From the NCBI GenBank assembly GCA_031256125.1, contig JAIRRE010000149.1, positions 1 to 7,774 on the forward strand: a DNA stretch of 7,774 bases, given 5' to 3'. The translations under genes and the position numbers were made by a program. Source of the DNA: Burkholderiaceae bacterium. GTDB lineage: Bacteria; Pseudomonadota; Gammaproteobacteria; Burkholderiales; Burkholderiaceae_C. Numbering within the stretch: the stretch's first letter is position 1; every line of letters starts with the position of its first letter. This document shows positions 1 to 6,462 of this stretch, piece by piece. The notes under the pieces were generated by a model, which was not told where the DNA came from, ran no database searches, and saw nothing but the letters and a program-made list of their open reading frames with translations.

Positions 1-387
1 CCCGAAGTCGGTTTGGGTGTCATTCCCGGCGCGGGCGGTACCCAGATGCTGCCGCGCCTGGTGCCGTATGGGATGGCCAAACGCCTGCTTTTCACGGGTG
101 AGCGCATCGGCGCCCGGGAAGCGCAACGTATCGGGCTGGTCGATGAAGTGGTCGATACCGGCCAAGCCTTGAGCAGCGCTCTGGAATTGGCCGGCAAGAT
201 CAATCTCAACGCGCCGCGCGCAGTGGCTGCTGCCAAGCGCGCCGCCACCCTGGGATTGCAAATGTCGCTGGCCGATGGTCAGAAGCTGGAGGCGATGTTA
301 TTTGGGCAATTGTTCGAGACGGCGGACGTCAAGGAAGGCGTGCGCGCGTTTTTGGATAAGCGCCAACCCGATTTCAAAGGCCGCTGA
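1..387 (+). CDS. Enoyl-CoA hydratase/isomerase family protein (crotonase), C-terminal part, 5' end outside window
   Basis: This is the C-terminal half of a crotonase-fold enzyme, which hydrates trans-2-enoyl-CoA to 3-hydroxyacyl-CoA in the cytoplasm. The frame is open from base 1, so the start lies upstream. Codons 1-14 carry the family motif PEVGLGVIPGAGGTQ. In mitochondrial enoyl-CoA hydratase the Glu of the equivalent QPE stretch is the catalytic Glu164, so the Glu at codon 2 here is the probable acid/base. The second catalytic Glu would lie upstream and cannot be seen. The end, with LFGQLFETADVKEGVRAF followed by a KRQPDFKGR tail, matches the usual hydratase C-terminus, which folds back to close the active site. 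It is the first visible gene of a + strand acyl-CoA operon, and the next start is 94 nt downstream. Family membership is secure; the exact substrate, and hydratase versus isomerase activity, is not. Confidence 0.93.
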   Translation, partial: PEVGLGVIPGAGGTQMLPRLVPYGMAKRLLFTGERIGAREAQRIGLVDEVVDTGQALSSALELAGKINLNAPRAVAAAKRAATLGLQMSLADGQKLEAMLFGQLFETADVKEGVRAFLDKRQPDFKGR

Positions 388-481
388 TGTCAGCCCGCGC
401 GGATGGGATCAAAGCTTGCCTGACGCCCGGCAGCCTGGACCTGGAAACATTTGAAACCTGAAACACAAGGAGTGCAACACC

Positions 482-1279
482 ATGAAAATTTCGATCGTGC
501 ATGTCAACTGCGAGGCGCTTTCGGGTCCTTACACCCAGTTGATCGAAGCCAATTTCAATCGCGCCAAGCGCGACGACACGGTACTCGAACACCGATATGT
601 GCGCCGCCTCAAGCGTGCCTCGGATACGGTATTTCCGTTTCCGATTTTGCTCAACAAGGTCGATGTGGTCGAGCAAATCCTAGCTGCCGGGCGCGGTGGC
701 GCCGATGGCGTCATGGTGGCCTGTTCCGGCGATCCCGGCATCGCGGAAGGGCGCACCCTGTTACCCGTGCCCGTGGTCGGGCCGATGGAAGCCGCCTTGC
801 ATCTGGCGTGCGGATACGGCTACAAGATCGGCGTCGTCACGGTCGCCGACCGGTCATGGTCGGAGTGCTGCGAGATGATGGTCAACGCCTACGGACTGGG
901 CACGCGGTTTGCCGGCGTCAAACGTATCGGCATTCCCTCGATGGAAGCTTTTACGGTGGGATTCCAGAACCCGGAAGTGGTCGCCAAGGCTGTGGCCGAG
1001 GCCGCCAGCGAATTGGTCGAACAACGGGACGCGGATGCGATCGTCATCGGCAGCGCGGGTTTGAGCGTGATGTCTTCGGCGGCGGGCCTGACGCGCACGC
1101 CCGATTCGGGCGTGCCGATTTTCGATTGCCTGACGGTTGGCCTGAAGATGACCGAACTGCGCGTTGACCTGACGCGCAAGTTCGGCTTGCCGGAGACCAG
1201 CCGCGTCGGCTATGGCGAGCGCCTGCCGGATAAGGACATCGGCCGGTTGACCAGTCTGTTCGGTATGCCGGTCGCCTGA
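482..1279 (+). CDS. Asp/Glu/hydantoin racemase-superfamily protein with a single catalytic-type cysteine
   Basis: This 265-aa cytoplasmic protein belongs to the Asp/Glu/hydantoin racemase superfamily. Members are cofactor-independent racemases, maleate isomerases and arylmalonate decarboxylases that use one or two cysteines as acid/base. The N-terminus (MKISIVHVNC) resembles the family's first strand. Residues 78-86 (MVACSGDPG) followed by PVPVVGPMEAALH (95-107) resemble hydantoin racemases and place the first catalytic Cys at C81. The second lobe motif, normally G-C-[AT]-G-[ML], reads IVIGSAGLS (188-195), so the second Cys is replaced by S191. This makes an ordinary two-base racemase mechanism doubtful. 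AAGGAG at 467-472, 9 nt before the ATG, supports the start. It lies between an enoyl-CoA hydratase and an acyl-CoA dehydrogenase, so it probably acts on an intermediate of that pathway (inference). It could be an isomerase, decarboxylase or divergent racemase. Confidence 0.85.
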   Translation: MKISIVHVNCEALSGPYTQLIEANFNRAKRDDTVLEHRYVRRLKRASDTVFPFPILLNKVDVVEQILAAGRGGADGVMVACSGDPGIAEGRTLLPVPVVGPMEAALHLACGYGYKIGVVTVADRSWSECCEMMVNAYGLGTRFAGVKRIGIPSMEAFTVGFQNPEVVAKAVAEAASELVEQRDADAIVIGSAGLSVMSSAAGLTRTPDSGVPIFDCLTVGLKMTELRVDLTRKFGLPETSRVGYGERLPDKDIGRLTSLFGMPVA

Positions 1280-1320
1280 CCCGCCCGCCACAGAAAAATG
1301 ATCTGTTTGAGGAGATTGAC

Positions 1321-2490
1321 ATGTCCACCCCCATTGCCTCGCTACTCAGCCCGGAAGAAATTGAATTTCAGCGCACCGTGAGGCGGTTCATGGAAACCGA
1401 GGTCGCGCCGCTGACGCCGGAGATGGAAACCAAGGGAGTCTTCCCGCGCAGTCTGTTCCGGTCGATGGGCGAGCTGGGCCTGCTGAGTTCGTTTTTCCCG
1501 GAAGCGTACGGAGGCGCGGGTGCGCCACTGACAACACGGGCGATCGTCAGCGAAGAAATGGCGCGCATCAATGCCGGCCTGGATATTTCCGTCTTCGCCG
1601 ACATTGTGCTGTTTGCGCGCGCGCTCAACGCCCACGGTACGGAAGAGCAGAAGCAAAAATATCTGGTGCCGGTGCTGCGCGGCGAGAAGATCGGCTCGAT
1701 GGCGATCACCGAACCCAAGGGCGGCTCCGACGCCCTGAGTGCGCGCACCAGCGCCCGCAAGGACGGCGACCACTACATCATCAACGGATCGAAAACCTTT
1801 ATCACCAACGCGCCGATTGCCGATTTCATTCTCGTAATCGCGCGCACCAGTGGCGAGCCGCGCAGGATCGACGGAGGTACCTGGTTCATCGTCGAGCGCG
1901 GCACGCCCGGCCTGGAAACCGGCCAGCCGCTGCAAAAAATGGGCATGAAGAGTTCGCCTACCGGCGAGGTCTTTTTGACCGATGTGCGCGTTTCGGCGGC
2001 GCAGGTTCTGGGGGAGGCCGAACGCGGCTTTCACTATCTGATGGAGTCGCTGGACACCGAACGTGTGCTCGAAGGCGCATCTACCATCGGCATCGCGCAA
2101 GGCTGCCTGGACGCCGCGGCGGCTTATGCACAGGAGCGTCAGGTGTTTGGCCGCAAGATTGCCGAGTATCAGCTCATTCAGGAAAAAATCGCTGCGATGG
2201 CCGTCGGCATCGAAATGTCGCGCACCATGCTCTACCGCCTGCTACACGCGGTCGGCCGTGGCGAGAAGGTGACGCGCGAAGCGGCGATCCTGAAACTCTA
2301 TTCCTCGCAAATGGCGGTACAGGCGTCCAATGACGCGGTACAGATTTTTGGCGGCTACGGCTACATGGAGGAATACCCCGTTGCCCGGCTCTACCGCGAT
2401 GCCAAGCACCACGAAATTGGCGCCGGAACATCCGAAATCATGAAGATCATCATTGCGCGCGAAACGCTCAAGGCGCGCAACGCGCATTGA
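1321..2490 (+). CDS. Acyl-CoA dehydrogenase, isovaleryl-CoA dehydrogenase-like active site
   Basis: This 389-aa protein is a full-length FAD-dependent acyl-CoA dehydrogenase, which oxidises an acyl-CoA to the 2,3-enoyl-CoA and passes electrons to electron-transfer flavoprotein. Both family signatures are present: AITEPKGGSDALS at 128-140 and the C-terminal stretch QIFGGYGYMEEYP...RLYRD at 341-360. The usual catalytic Glu just before G-T (Glu376 in medium-chain enzymes) is Ala here, in EIGAGTSEI (365-373). A Glu instead appears in SLDTER (E247), the position of the catalytic Glu254 of isovaleryl-CoA dehydrogenase, so E247 is the likely base. This suggests a branched or otherwise atypical acyl-CoA, though the pattern is not exclusive to isovaleryl-CoA. 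GAGGAG at 1309-1314, 6 nt before the ATG, supports the start. The gap to the racemase-like gene is 41 nt and to the ligase gene 33 nt, consistent with one transcript. Confidence 0.95.
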   Translation: MSTPIASLLSPEEIEFQRTVRRFMETEVAPLTPEMETKGVFPRSLFRSMGELGLLSSFFPEAYGGAGAPLTTRAIVSEEMARINAGLDISVFADIVLFARALNAHGTEEQKQKYLVPVLRGEKIGSMAITEPKGGSDALSARTSARKDGDHYIINGSKTFITNAPIADFILVIARTSGEPRRIDGGTWFIVERGTPGLETGQPLQKMGMKSSPTGEVFLTDVRVSAAQVLGEAERGFHYLMESLDTERVLEGASTIGIAQGCLDAAAAYAQERQVFGRKIAEYQLIQEKIAAMAVGIEMSRTMLYRLLHAVGRGEKVTREAAILKLYSSQMAVQASNDAVQIFGGYGYMEEYPVARLYRDAKHHEIGAGTSEIMKIIIARETLKARNAH

Positions 2491-2504
2491 TGCCGGGCGA
2501 CACC

Positions 2505-2517
2505 AGGAGGCAAGGAA
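2505..2517 (+). promoter_or_regulatory. Two Shine-Dalgarno-like sequences in tandem before the acyl-CoA ligase
   Basis: AGGAGG at 2505-2510 lies 13 nt before the ATG at 2524, and AAGGAA at 2512-2517 lies 6 nt before it. The second has the better spacing and the first the better match to the anti-Shine-Dalgarno. Together they support the chosen start. No other in-frame start lies between them and position 2524. Confidence 0.6.
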
Positions 2518-2523
2518 ACAAAA

Positions 2524-4059
2524 ATGAGCGCCATCCAATCGCTGCGCGACATTCTTTTCAACAACCCCAGGATGGCGCCGGAACGCAAGGCCATCTTGTT
2601 CCAGGGGCGCTGGCAGTCGTTTGCCCAATTGCAAGCGCGCGTTAGCGCACTCGGCGCCGCCCTGAAACGTTCGGGCATCGAGCGCGGCGACCGCGTTGCC
2701 GTGCTGCTCCAAAACCGGCCGGAATTCATCGAATGCTACTTTGCCGTCACGGGAATTGGCGCCATTTTTGTGCCGCTGAATTGGCGCCTGCATGTGGTCG
2801 AACACGCAACCCTTTTGAACGATGCACAGCCGAAACTCCTGATTACGGAGCGCGCTTACGAACCCAGCCTGGAACGCCTGCGGCAAGCCGTGCCTTCGCT
2901 TGAGCAGTCGATTCTGGTTGACGATGGTCGTGACGCGCCCGGTTCATATGAAGCCTGGATTGATTCAGCCCGCGGACTGCCGATGCCCGATGCCAACGGC
3001 CTCAATAGCGACACCGATGCCGCCATTCTCTACACCAGCGGCACCACTTCGCGCCCCAAAGGCGTCGTGCTCACACACGGGAACTACCTGGCCGATTTCG
3101 CCGACCTGGCGTCCATCGTCGAGTTGAACGAAAACAGCCTGAACCTGCAAATCAGCCCGCTGTATCACGCCGCCTGCGTGCACTCCTTTTTTCACCTTGC
3201 TTATGGCGCGGCCACGGCCTTGATCGAAAAATTCGAACCTGGGGTAGCCTTGCGGCGGATCGAGCAAGAACGTGTAAGCTATTTCTTTGCCGCGCCCACC
3301 GCGCTTTACCAGATGATGGATCATCCCGACTTTGCCCGGCGCGATCATTCTTCGCTCAAAGCCATTTCCTATGGCGCGGCCAGTATTTTCAAGGCGCGGC
3401 TCATGGAAGCCGGACAGGCATTCGGGCCGATTCTGATTCATGCCTATGGCATGACGGAAACAACCTCGCACGCCTCAGTCCTATTGCCCGCCGATCACGC
3501 AATCGCGCTGGGGTCGATCGGCAAAGGCGTGGGCAGATGCGAAGTCCGCGTCGTTGATGATGGTGGCAGGGATTGCCGCACGGACGAAATCGGAGAAATC
3601 ATCGTCCGAGGCCCCAACGTGATGAAAAAAGGCTATTGGAAACGGCCCGACGCCACCGCCGAGGCGATCCGCGATGGCTGGCTGCACACGGGCGACCTGG
3701 CCCGCATGGACGCGCATGGCTTTATCTATGTCGTCGATCGCATGAAGGATATGATTATTAGTGGCGGGGTCAACATTTATCCCCGGGAAGTCGAGGAGGT
3801 TATTGCGACACATCCGGCGGTTGCGGAAGTCGCCGCTTATGGCGTGCCCGACGAACATTGGGGCGAAGCGCTGGTCGCGGCGGTGACGCTGCGCGATGGA
3901 AAATCGGCAAGCGCACAAGATATTATTGATTTCTGCCGTACCCGGATTGGCGGTTACAAGGTGCCCAAGTATATTCGGATCATGGATGCTTTGCCTAAAA
4001 CCGCTTCCGGCAAGATTCTCAAAACCCAGTTACGCACGTCTCAACAGAGTGTTTGGTAG
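2524..4059 (+). CDS. AMP-forming acyl-CoA synthetase (ANL superfamily)
   Basis: This 511-aa protein is a complete class I adenylate-forming acyl-CoA ligase. It converts a carboxylic acid, ATP and CoA into acyl-CoA, AMP and pyrophosphate, the entry step for the pathway encoded around it. Visible motifs in order are the phosphate-binding loop TSGTTSRPKG (171-180), YGMTE (308-312) at the adenylate site, HTGD (388-391) whose Asp binds the ribose, the hinge and C-terminal domain entry DRMKDMIISGGVNIYP (405-420), and PKTASGKILK (491-500) with catalytic Lys497. All core motifs are intact, so the enzyme should be active. Its length is typical of medium- and long-chain or aryl/cyclic acid ligases, and the specificity cannot be read reliably. 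A hydrophobic, branched or alicyclic acid would fit the neighbouring dehydrogenase. The tetR gene starts 29 nt after its stop. Confidence 0.95.
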   Translation: MSAIQSLRDILFNNPRMAPERKAILFQGRWQSFAQLQARVSALGAALKRSGIERGDRVAVLLQNRPEFIECYFAVTGIGAIFVPLNWRLHVVEHATLLNDAQPKLLITERAYEPSLERLRQAVPSLEQSILVDDGRDAPGSYEAWIDSARGLPMPDANGLNSDTDAAILYTSGTTSRPKGVVLTHGNYLADFADLASIVELNENSLNLQISPLYHAACVHSFFHLAYGAATALIEKFEPGVALRRIEQERVSYFFAAPTALYQMMDHPDFARRDHSSLKAISYGAASIFKARLMEAGQAFGPILIHAYGMTETTSHASVLLPADHAIALGSIGKGVGRCEVRVVDDGGRDCRTDEIGEIIVRGPNVMKKGYWKRPDATAEAIRDGWLHTGDLARMDAHGFIYVVDRMKDMIISGGVNIYPREVEEVIATHPAVAEVAAYGVPDEHWGEALVAAVTLRDGKSASAQDIIDFCRTRIGGYKVPKYIRIMDALPKTASGKILKTQLRTSQQSVW

Positions 4060-4088
4060 GTATATCAAGAATCAAGATGTTCTAACAC

Positions 4089-4700
4089 ATGCGCACCATT
4101 GGTTCAAACCGGGAAGCAACCTGGCTGGCAATTCGCAAAGCTGGCATCGAACTTATTTATCGGCATGGTTTCGAGGCCATGAATTTGCGGGATTTGGCAC
4201 ACCAGGCTGGGTTAAAAGGCGCAGGATCATTGTACAATTATTTTAGCAGCAAGGATGATTTTCTATTCCGCATCATGTGCGAAATCATGGAAGAAATTCT
4301 GGCTGAACTCGATAAGAACCTTGAAGCCGTGCAAGGGGTGAGCGAGCGCATCAACGCCTTTGTTGCATTTCATATTCGCTGGCATACCGCCAGGCGCAAA
4401 GAAACACTCATCAGCCACGCAGAAATGCGCAGCCTCTCTGCCAACCATTATAAACATTATATTGGGTTGCGCAAAAAATACGAGCAATTTTTTATGGGAT
4501 TGATTGTCGCCGGCGGTCACAACGGTGATTTTTCAGTGCCCGACGTACATATTCTCACGCAATCCATTCTTTCCATGCTGACGAGCGTTTGCAATTGGTA
4601 TCACGCGCGCGGACGGATAAGCCAGCAACGGCTGATCGTTATTCACCAGCAGATGGTGCTGGCGATGCTGCGTTCAGGAAAACCGCCGTCAACCCAATGA
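4089..4700 (+). CDS. TetR/AcrR-family transcriptional regulator, probable repressor of the operon
   Basis: This 203-aa protein has a typical TetR layout. An N-terminal DNA-binding domain spans about residues 8-60, with helix-turn-helix LRDLAHQAGLKGAGSLYNYF (33-52) followed by the usual SSKDDFL helix. An all-helical ligand-binding and dimerisation domain occupies about 65-195. The LYNYF stretch matches the recognition-helix end seen across the family, typically xxYxYF. Regulators of this type next to acyl-CoA genes commonly bind an acyl-CoA or the pathway substrate and release the operator. That role here is inferred from position as the last gene of the acyl-CoA operon. The start has no clear Shine-Dalgarno. 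The nearest in-frame ATG upstream (4077) is followed at once by a stop codon, and later ATGs would cut the DNA-binding domain, so 4089 is kept. Translation may be coupled to the ligase gene. Its coding sequence looks more A/T-rich than the enzyme genes. Confidence 0.93.
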   Translation: MRTIGSNREATWLAIRKAGIELIYRHGFEAMNLRDLAHQAGLKGAGSLYNYFSSKDDFLFRIMCEIMEEILAELDKNLEAVQGVSERINAFVAFHIRWHTARRKETLISHAEMRSLSANHYKHYIGLRKKYEQFFMGLIVAGGHNGDFSVPDVHILTQSILSMLTSVCNWYHARGRISQQRLIVIHQQMVLAMLRSGKPPSTQ

Positions 4701-4701
4701 G

Positions 4702-5496
4702 CTACAGGTGCATCCCGCCGTCCACGATCAAGGTCATGCCCGTGATATAACGCGCCCGCTCTGACACCAGAAACGCGACTGCCTCGGCGATATCGCGGGG
4801 TTGGCCAAATTCGCGCAGAGGTATGCGCTGGCGTTGTTGCTCCCACATTTGCGGGCTAAAAGTATTTTCCATCAGCTTGACGCCAATGCCTGCCGCAATA
4901 ATACCAGGCGCTACCACATTGGCCCGGATTCCGTATCGCCCTTCTTCACGGGCCACAGCACGGCAAAGCATCTCGGTTCCGGCTTTTGGGACCGCCGAGA
5001 GCGCGTCTCCAGGGGGATACGCATGGGTGCCGAAAGTCCCGATATTGACGAATACGCCGCGTTTTTGATTGCGGAAAACCGGCAGCACGGCAGCCACCAC
5101 GTGGGTAAAACCCAAAAGCTCCGACTCAATCACTTCCCACCATTGCTCGGCCGTGATTTGAGAAACAAAGGGTTGTTCAATATTAACCCCAGACGCGAAT
5201 ACCACCGCTTCAAGCGAGCCGAAACGGGATGCGACCTCCTGGATTACGTTTTCGACGGCATTCCGGTCGCGTACATCGACAGGCGCGCATTCGGCCCGCG
5301 CCGCACACTGCAACTGTGCCGCCAGGGCTTGGGCCCGATCTGCATGGGAGCGGTAAGTGAAGAAAATATTATCAAAATCCAGCGCCAGTCGCTGGCATAT
5401 TTCGCTGCCGAGTGCGCCACTGCCGCCTATGATGAGCGCTGTTCCGCCCACTTTTCCCATTTCGCCATTGCGGTGAGTTTCATCGGTACTATTCAT
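4702..5496 (-). CDS. SDR-family protein with degenerate catalytic tetrad
   Basis: This 264-aa protein has a Rossmann fold of the short-chain dehydrogenase/reductase (SDR) family. The cofactor loop GGSGALG (24-30) is intact, and YRS (48-50) after the second strand mildly favours NADP(H). The C-terminus ([19 protein letters not shown], then [11 protein letters not shown]) is typical of FabG-like SDRs. The active site is not typical. Aligned by spacing, the Asn of the NLxG helix is E126, the catalytic Ser is T154 and the Tyr of YxxxK is S167 (SAVPK); only K171 remains. The NAG motif reads ASG (101-103). Normal proton-relay chemistry is therefore unlikely, although cofactor binding looks possible. 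The ATG at 5496 overlaps the rpe stop as ATGA, suggesting translational coupling. A later ATG at 5460 (residue 13) would still keep the whole fold. The stop is one base from the tetR stop. Function is unknown. Confidence 0.9.
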   Translation of the reverse strand: MNSTDETHRNGEMGKVGGTALIIGGSGALGSEICQRLALDFDNIFFTYRSHADRAQALAAQLQCAARAECAPVDVRDRNAVENVIQEVASRFGSLEAVVFASGVNIEQPFVSQITAEQWWEVIESELLGFTHVVAAVLPVFRNQKRGVFVNIGTFGTHAYPPGDALSAVPKAGTEMLCRAVAREEGRYGIRANVVAPGIIAAGIGVKLMENTFSPQMWEQQRQRIPLREFGQPRDIAEAVAFLVSERARYITGMTLIVDGGMHL

Positions 5497-6185
5497 CGCG
5501 GGTTCTTTAGCGCCTGCCGCATGTCGGCGATGACCGCCGCGTAATCGGGTTTGCCGAAAATGGCGCTACCGGCCACGAACGTATCCGCCCCTGCTTGCGC
5601 GACGCGGCGGATGTTGGCCGGTTTGATGCCGCCATCGACTTGCAGCCGAATGTCGCGGCCCGAAGCGTCGATGCGGCGGCGCGCGGCTTCGATCTTGCGC
5701 AGCGCACTGTCAATAAAGCTCTGACCGCCAAAGCCGGGGTTGACGCTCATGATAAGAATCAGGTCGATGTCCTCGATCAGCCAGTCCAGCACATCCAGCG
5801 GCGTAGCCGGGTTGAACGCCAGCCCAACTTGGCAGCCCGCCGCCTTGATGGCTTGCACGCTGCGGTGCGGGTGGCCGCAGGCCTCTGGGTGGAAGCTGAT
5901 GAGTCCCGCGCCCGCTCGGACAAACGCCTGCGCCAGTTCATCGACCGGCTGCACCATCATGTGCACGTCCAGCAGCGCCGCGCTGCCATCGGCGCGCGCA
6001 GCGTGGGGCTTGATCGCCTCCAGCACCATCGGGCCGAACGTGAGGTTGGGCACGTAATGGTTATCCATCACGTCGAAATGAATCCAGTCCGCCCCGGCGG
6101 CGATCACGGTGTGTACTTCTTCGCCCAGCCGGGCGAAATCGGCCGACAGGATGGAAGGCGCGATGCGGTAGATAGGTTCAGGCAT
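5493..6185 (-). CDS. rpe: Ribulose-phosphate 3-epimerase
   Basis: This 230-aa TIM-barrel enzyme interconverts D-ribulose 5-phosphate and D-xylulose 5-phosphate in the pentose phosphate pathway, or in the Calvin cycle where present. The N-terminus [17 protein letters not shown] (8-24) is diagnostic. The metal-binding and acid/base residues are all present: H36 and D38 in [19 protein letters not shown]75 in DVHMMV, and D184 in QVDGGI. The phosphate-binding loops [12 protein letters not shown] (146-157) and VAGSAIF (204-210) are also intact. Length and residues are those of an active housekeeping enzyme. No strong Shine-Dalgarno precedes the ATG, which sits inside the palindrome GGCATATGCC at 6181-6190. 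An SDR gene overlaps its 3' end by 4 nt. In many proteobacteria rpe is followed by the phosphoglycolate phosphatase gene gph; here it is not. The upstream side borders an insertion-sequence remnant, so the rpe promoter may have been altered. Confidence 0.97.
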   Translation of the reverse strand: MPEPIYRIAPSILSADFARLGEEVHTVIAAGADWIHFDVMDNHYVPNLTFGPMVLEAIKPHAARADGSAALLDVHMMVQPVDELAQAFVRAGAGLISFHPEACGHPHRSVQAIKAAGCQVGLAFNPATPLDVLDWLIEDIDLILIMSVNPGFGGQSFIDSALRKIEAARRRIDASGRDIRLQVDGGIKPANIRRVAQAGADTFVAGSAIFGKPDYAAVIADMRQALKNPR

Positions 6186-6225
6186 ATGCCGATTGTCGCC
6201 GGATACGAGAAGACAAGCGTTGAAT

Positions 6226-6420
6226 GTCGAGCGTTACCTGCTCAGGACACATCACTTCAACAGTAGAGAGAATCTGGCGCATACGCTGCTGCGTTATGTG
6301 GCGTTGTACAACCACCAACTGCCTCAGTCGGCACTGGGGAGCAAAACGCCAATTCAGGCGATCGCACAGCGGTATCGCTCCGATCCAGCCTTGTTCGCCA
6401 AGCAGCCTTATAAACCAGGT
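6226..6420 (+). mobile_element. IS481-type transposase remnant (C-terminal end of the integrase core only)
   Basis: About 65 codons on the + strand resemble the C-terminus of IS481-family transposases: LRTHHFNSREN, then LLRYVALYNHQLPQSALGS, KTP and finally LFAKQPY. The N-terminal helix-turn-helix and the first two catalytic Asp residues of the DDE core are absent. VER at 6226-6234 may be the remains of the segment holding the last catalytic Glu, but it lies several residues closer to RTHHF than in intact relatives, which suggests an internal deletion. The open frame runs on to 6573, but similarity stops near KQPY (about 6411). Beyond that the reading frame crosses into the neighbouring pseudogene and is not protein-like. 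No terminal inverted repeats or target duplication could be recognised. This is an immobile relic marking an old insertion or rearrangement between rpe and the tssA side. The family call rests on recall of conserved motifs, not a search. Confidence 0.75.
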
Positions 6421-6462
6421 AATCGTGCAGAATGCGAGCGACATATAGGTAATCCAGTTCTT

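Noticed and set aside
388..481. 94-nt gap between the hydratase and the racemase-like gene, considered as an internal promoter or terminator
   Set aside because: No convincing -35/-10 pair or stable hairpin with a T-run was visible; only the ribosome-binding site at 467-472 stands out.
1290..1306. Possible hairpin ACAGA-aaaatga-TCTGT before the acyl-CoA dehydrogenase
   Set aside because: It has only five A/T-rich base pairs and no T-run. It is too weak to call a terminator or regulatory structure.
1342..2100. Minus strand open frame of 252 codons inside the acyl-CoA dehydrogenase gene
   Set aside because: It is antisense to an intact, motif-complete gene, has no ribosome-binding site and shows no protein features.
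4801..5544. Long + strand open frame (247 codons) opposite the SDR and rpe 3' end
   Set aside because: It has no recognisable motif, and the minus strand codes for clear SDR and Rpe proteins over the same bases. It is a GC-driven antisense shadow.
6181..6190. Perfect palindrome GGCATATGCC over the rpe start codon
   Set aside because: A 10-bp palindrome can arise by chance, and no second copy or partner site was seen.
5595..6266. Long + strand open frame (223 codons) opposite rpe
   Set aside because: It overlaps the fully conserved rpe gene, is Arg/Ala/Asp-rich and shows no family pattern.
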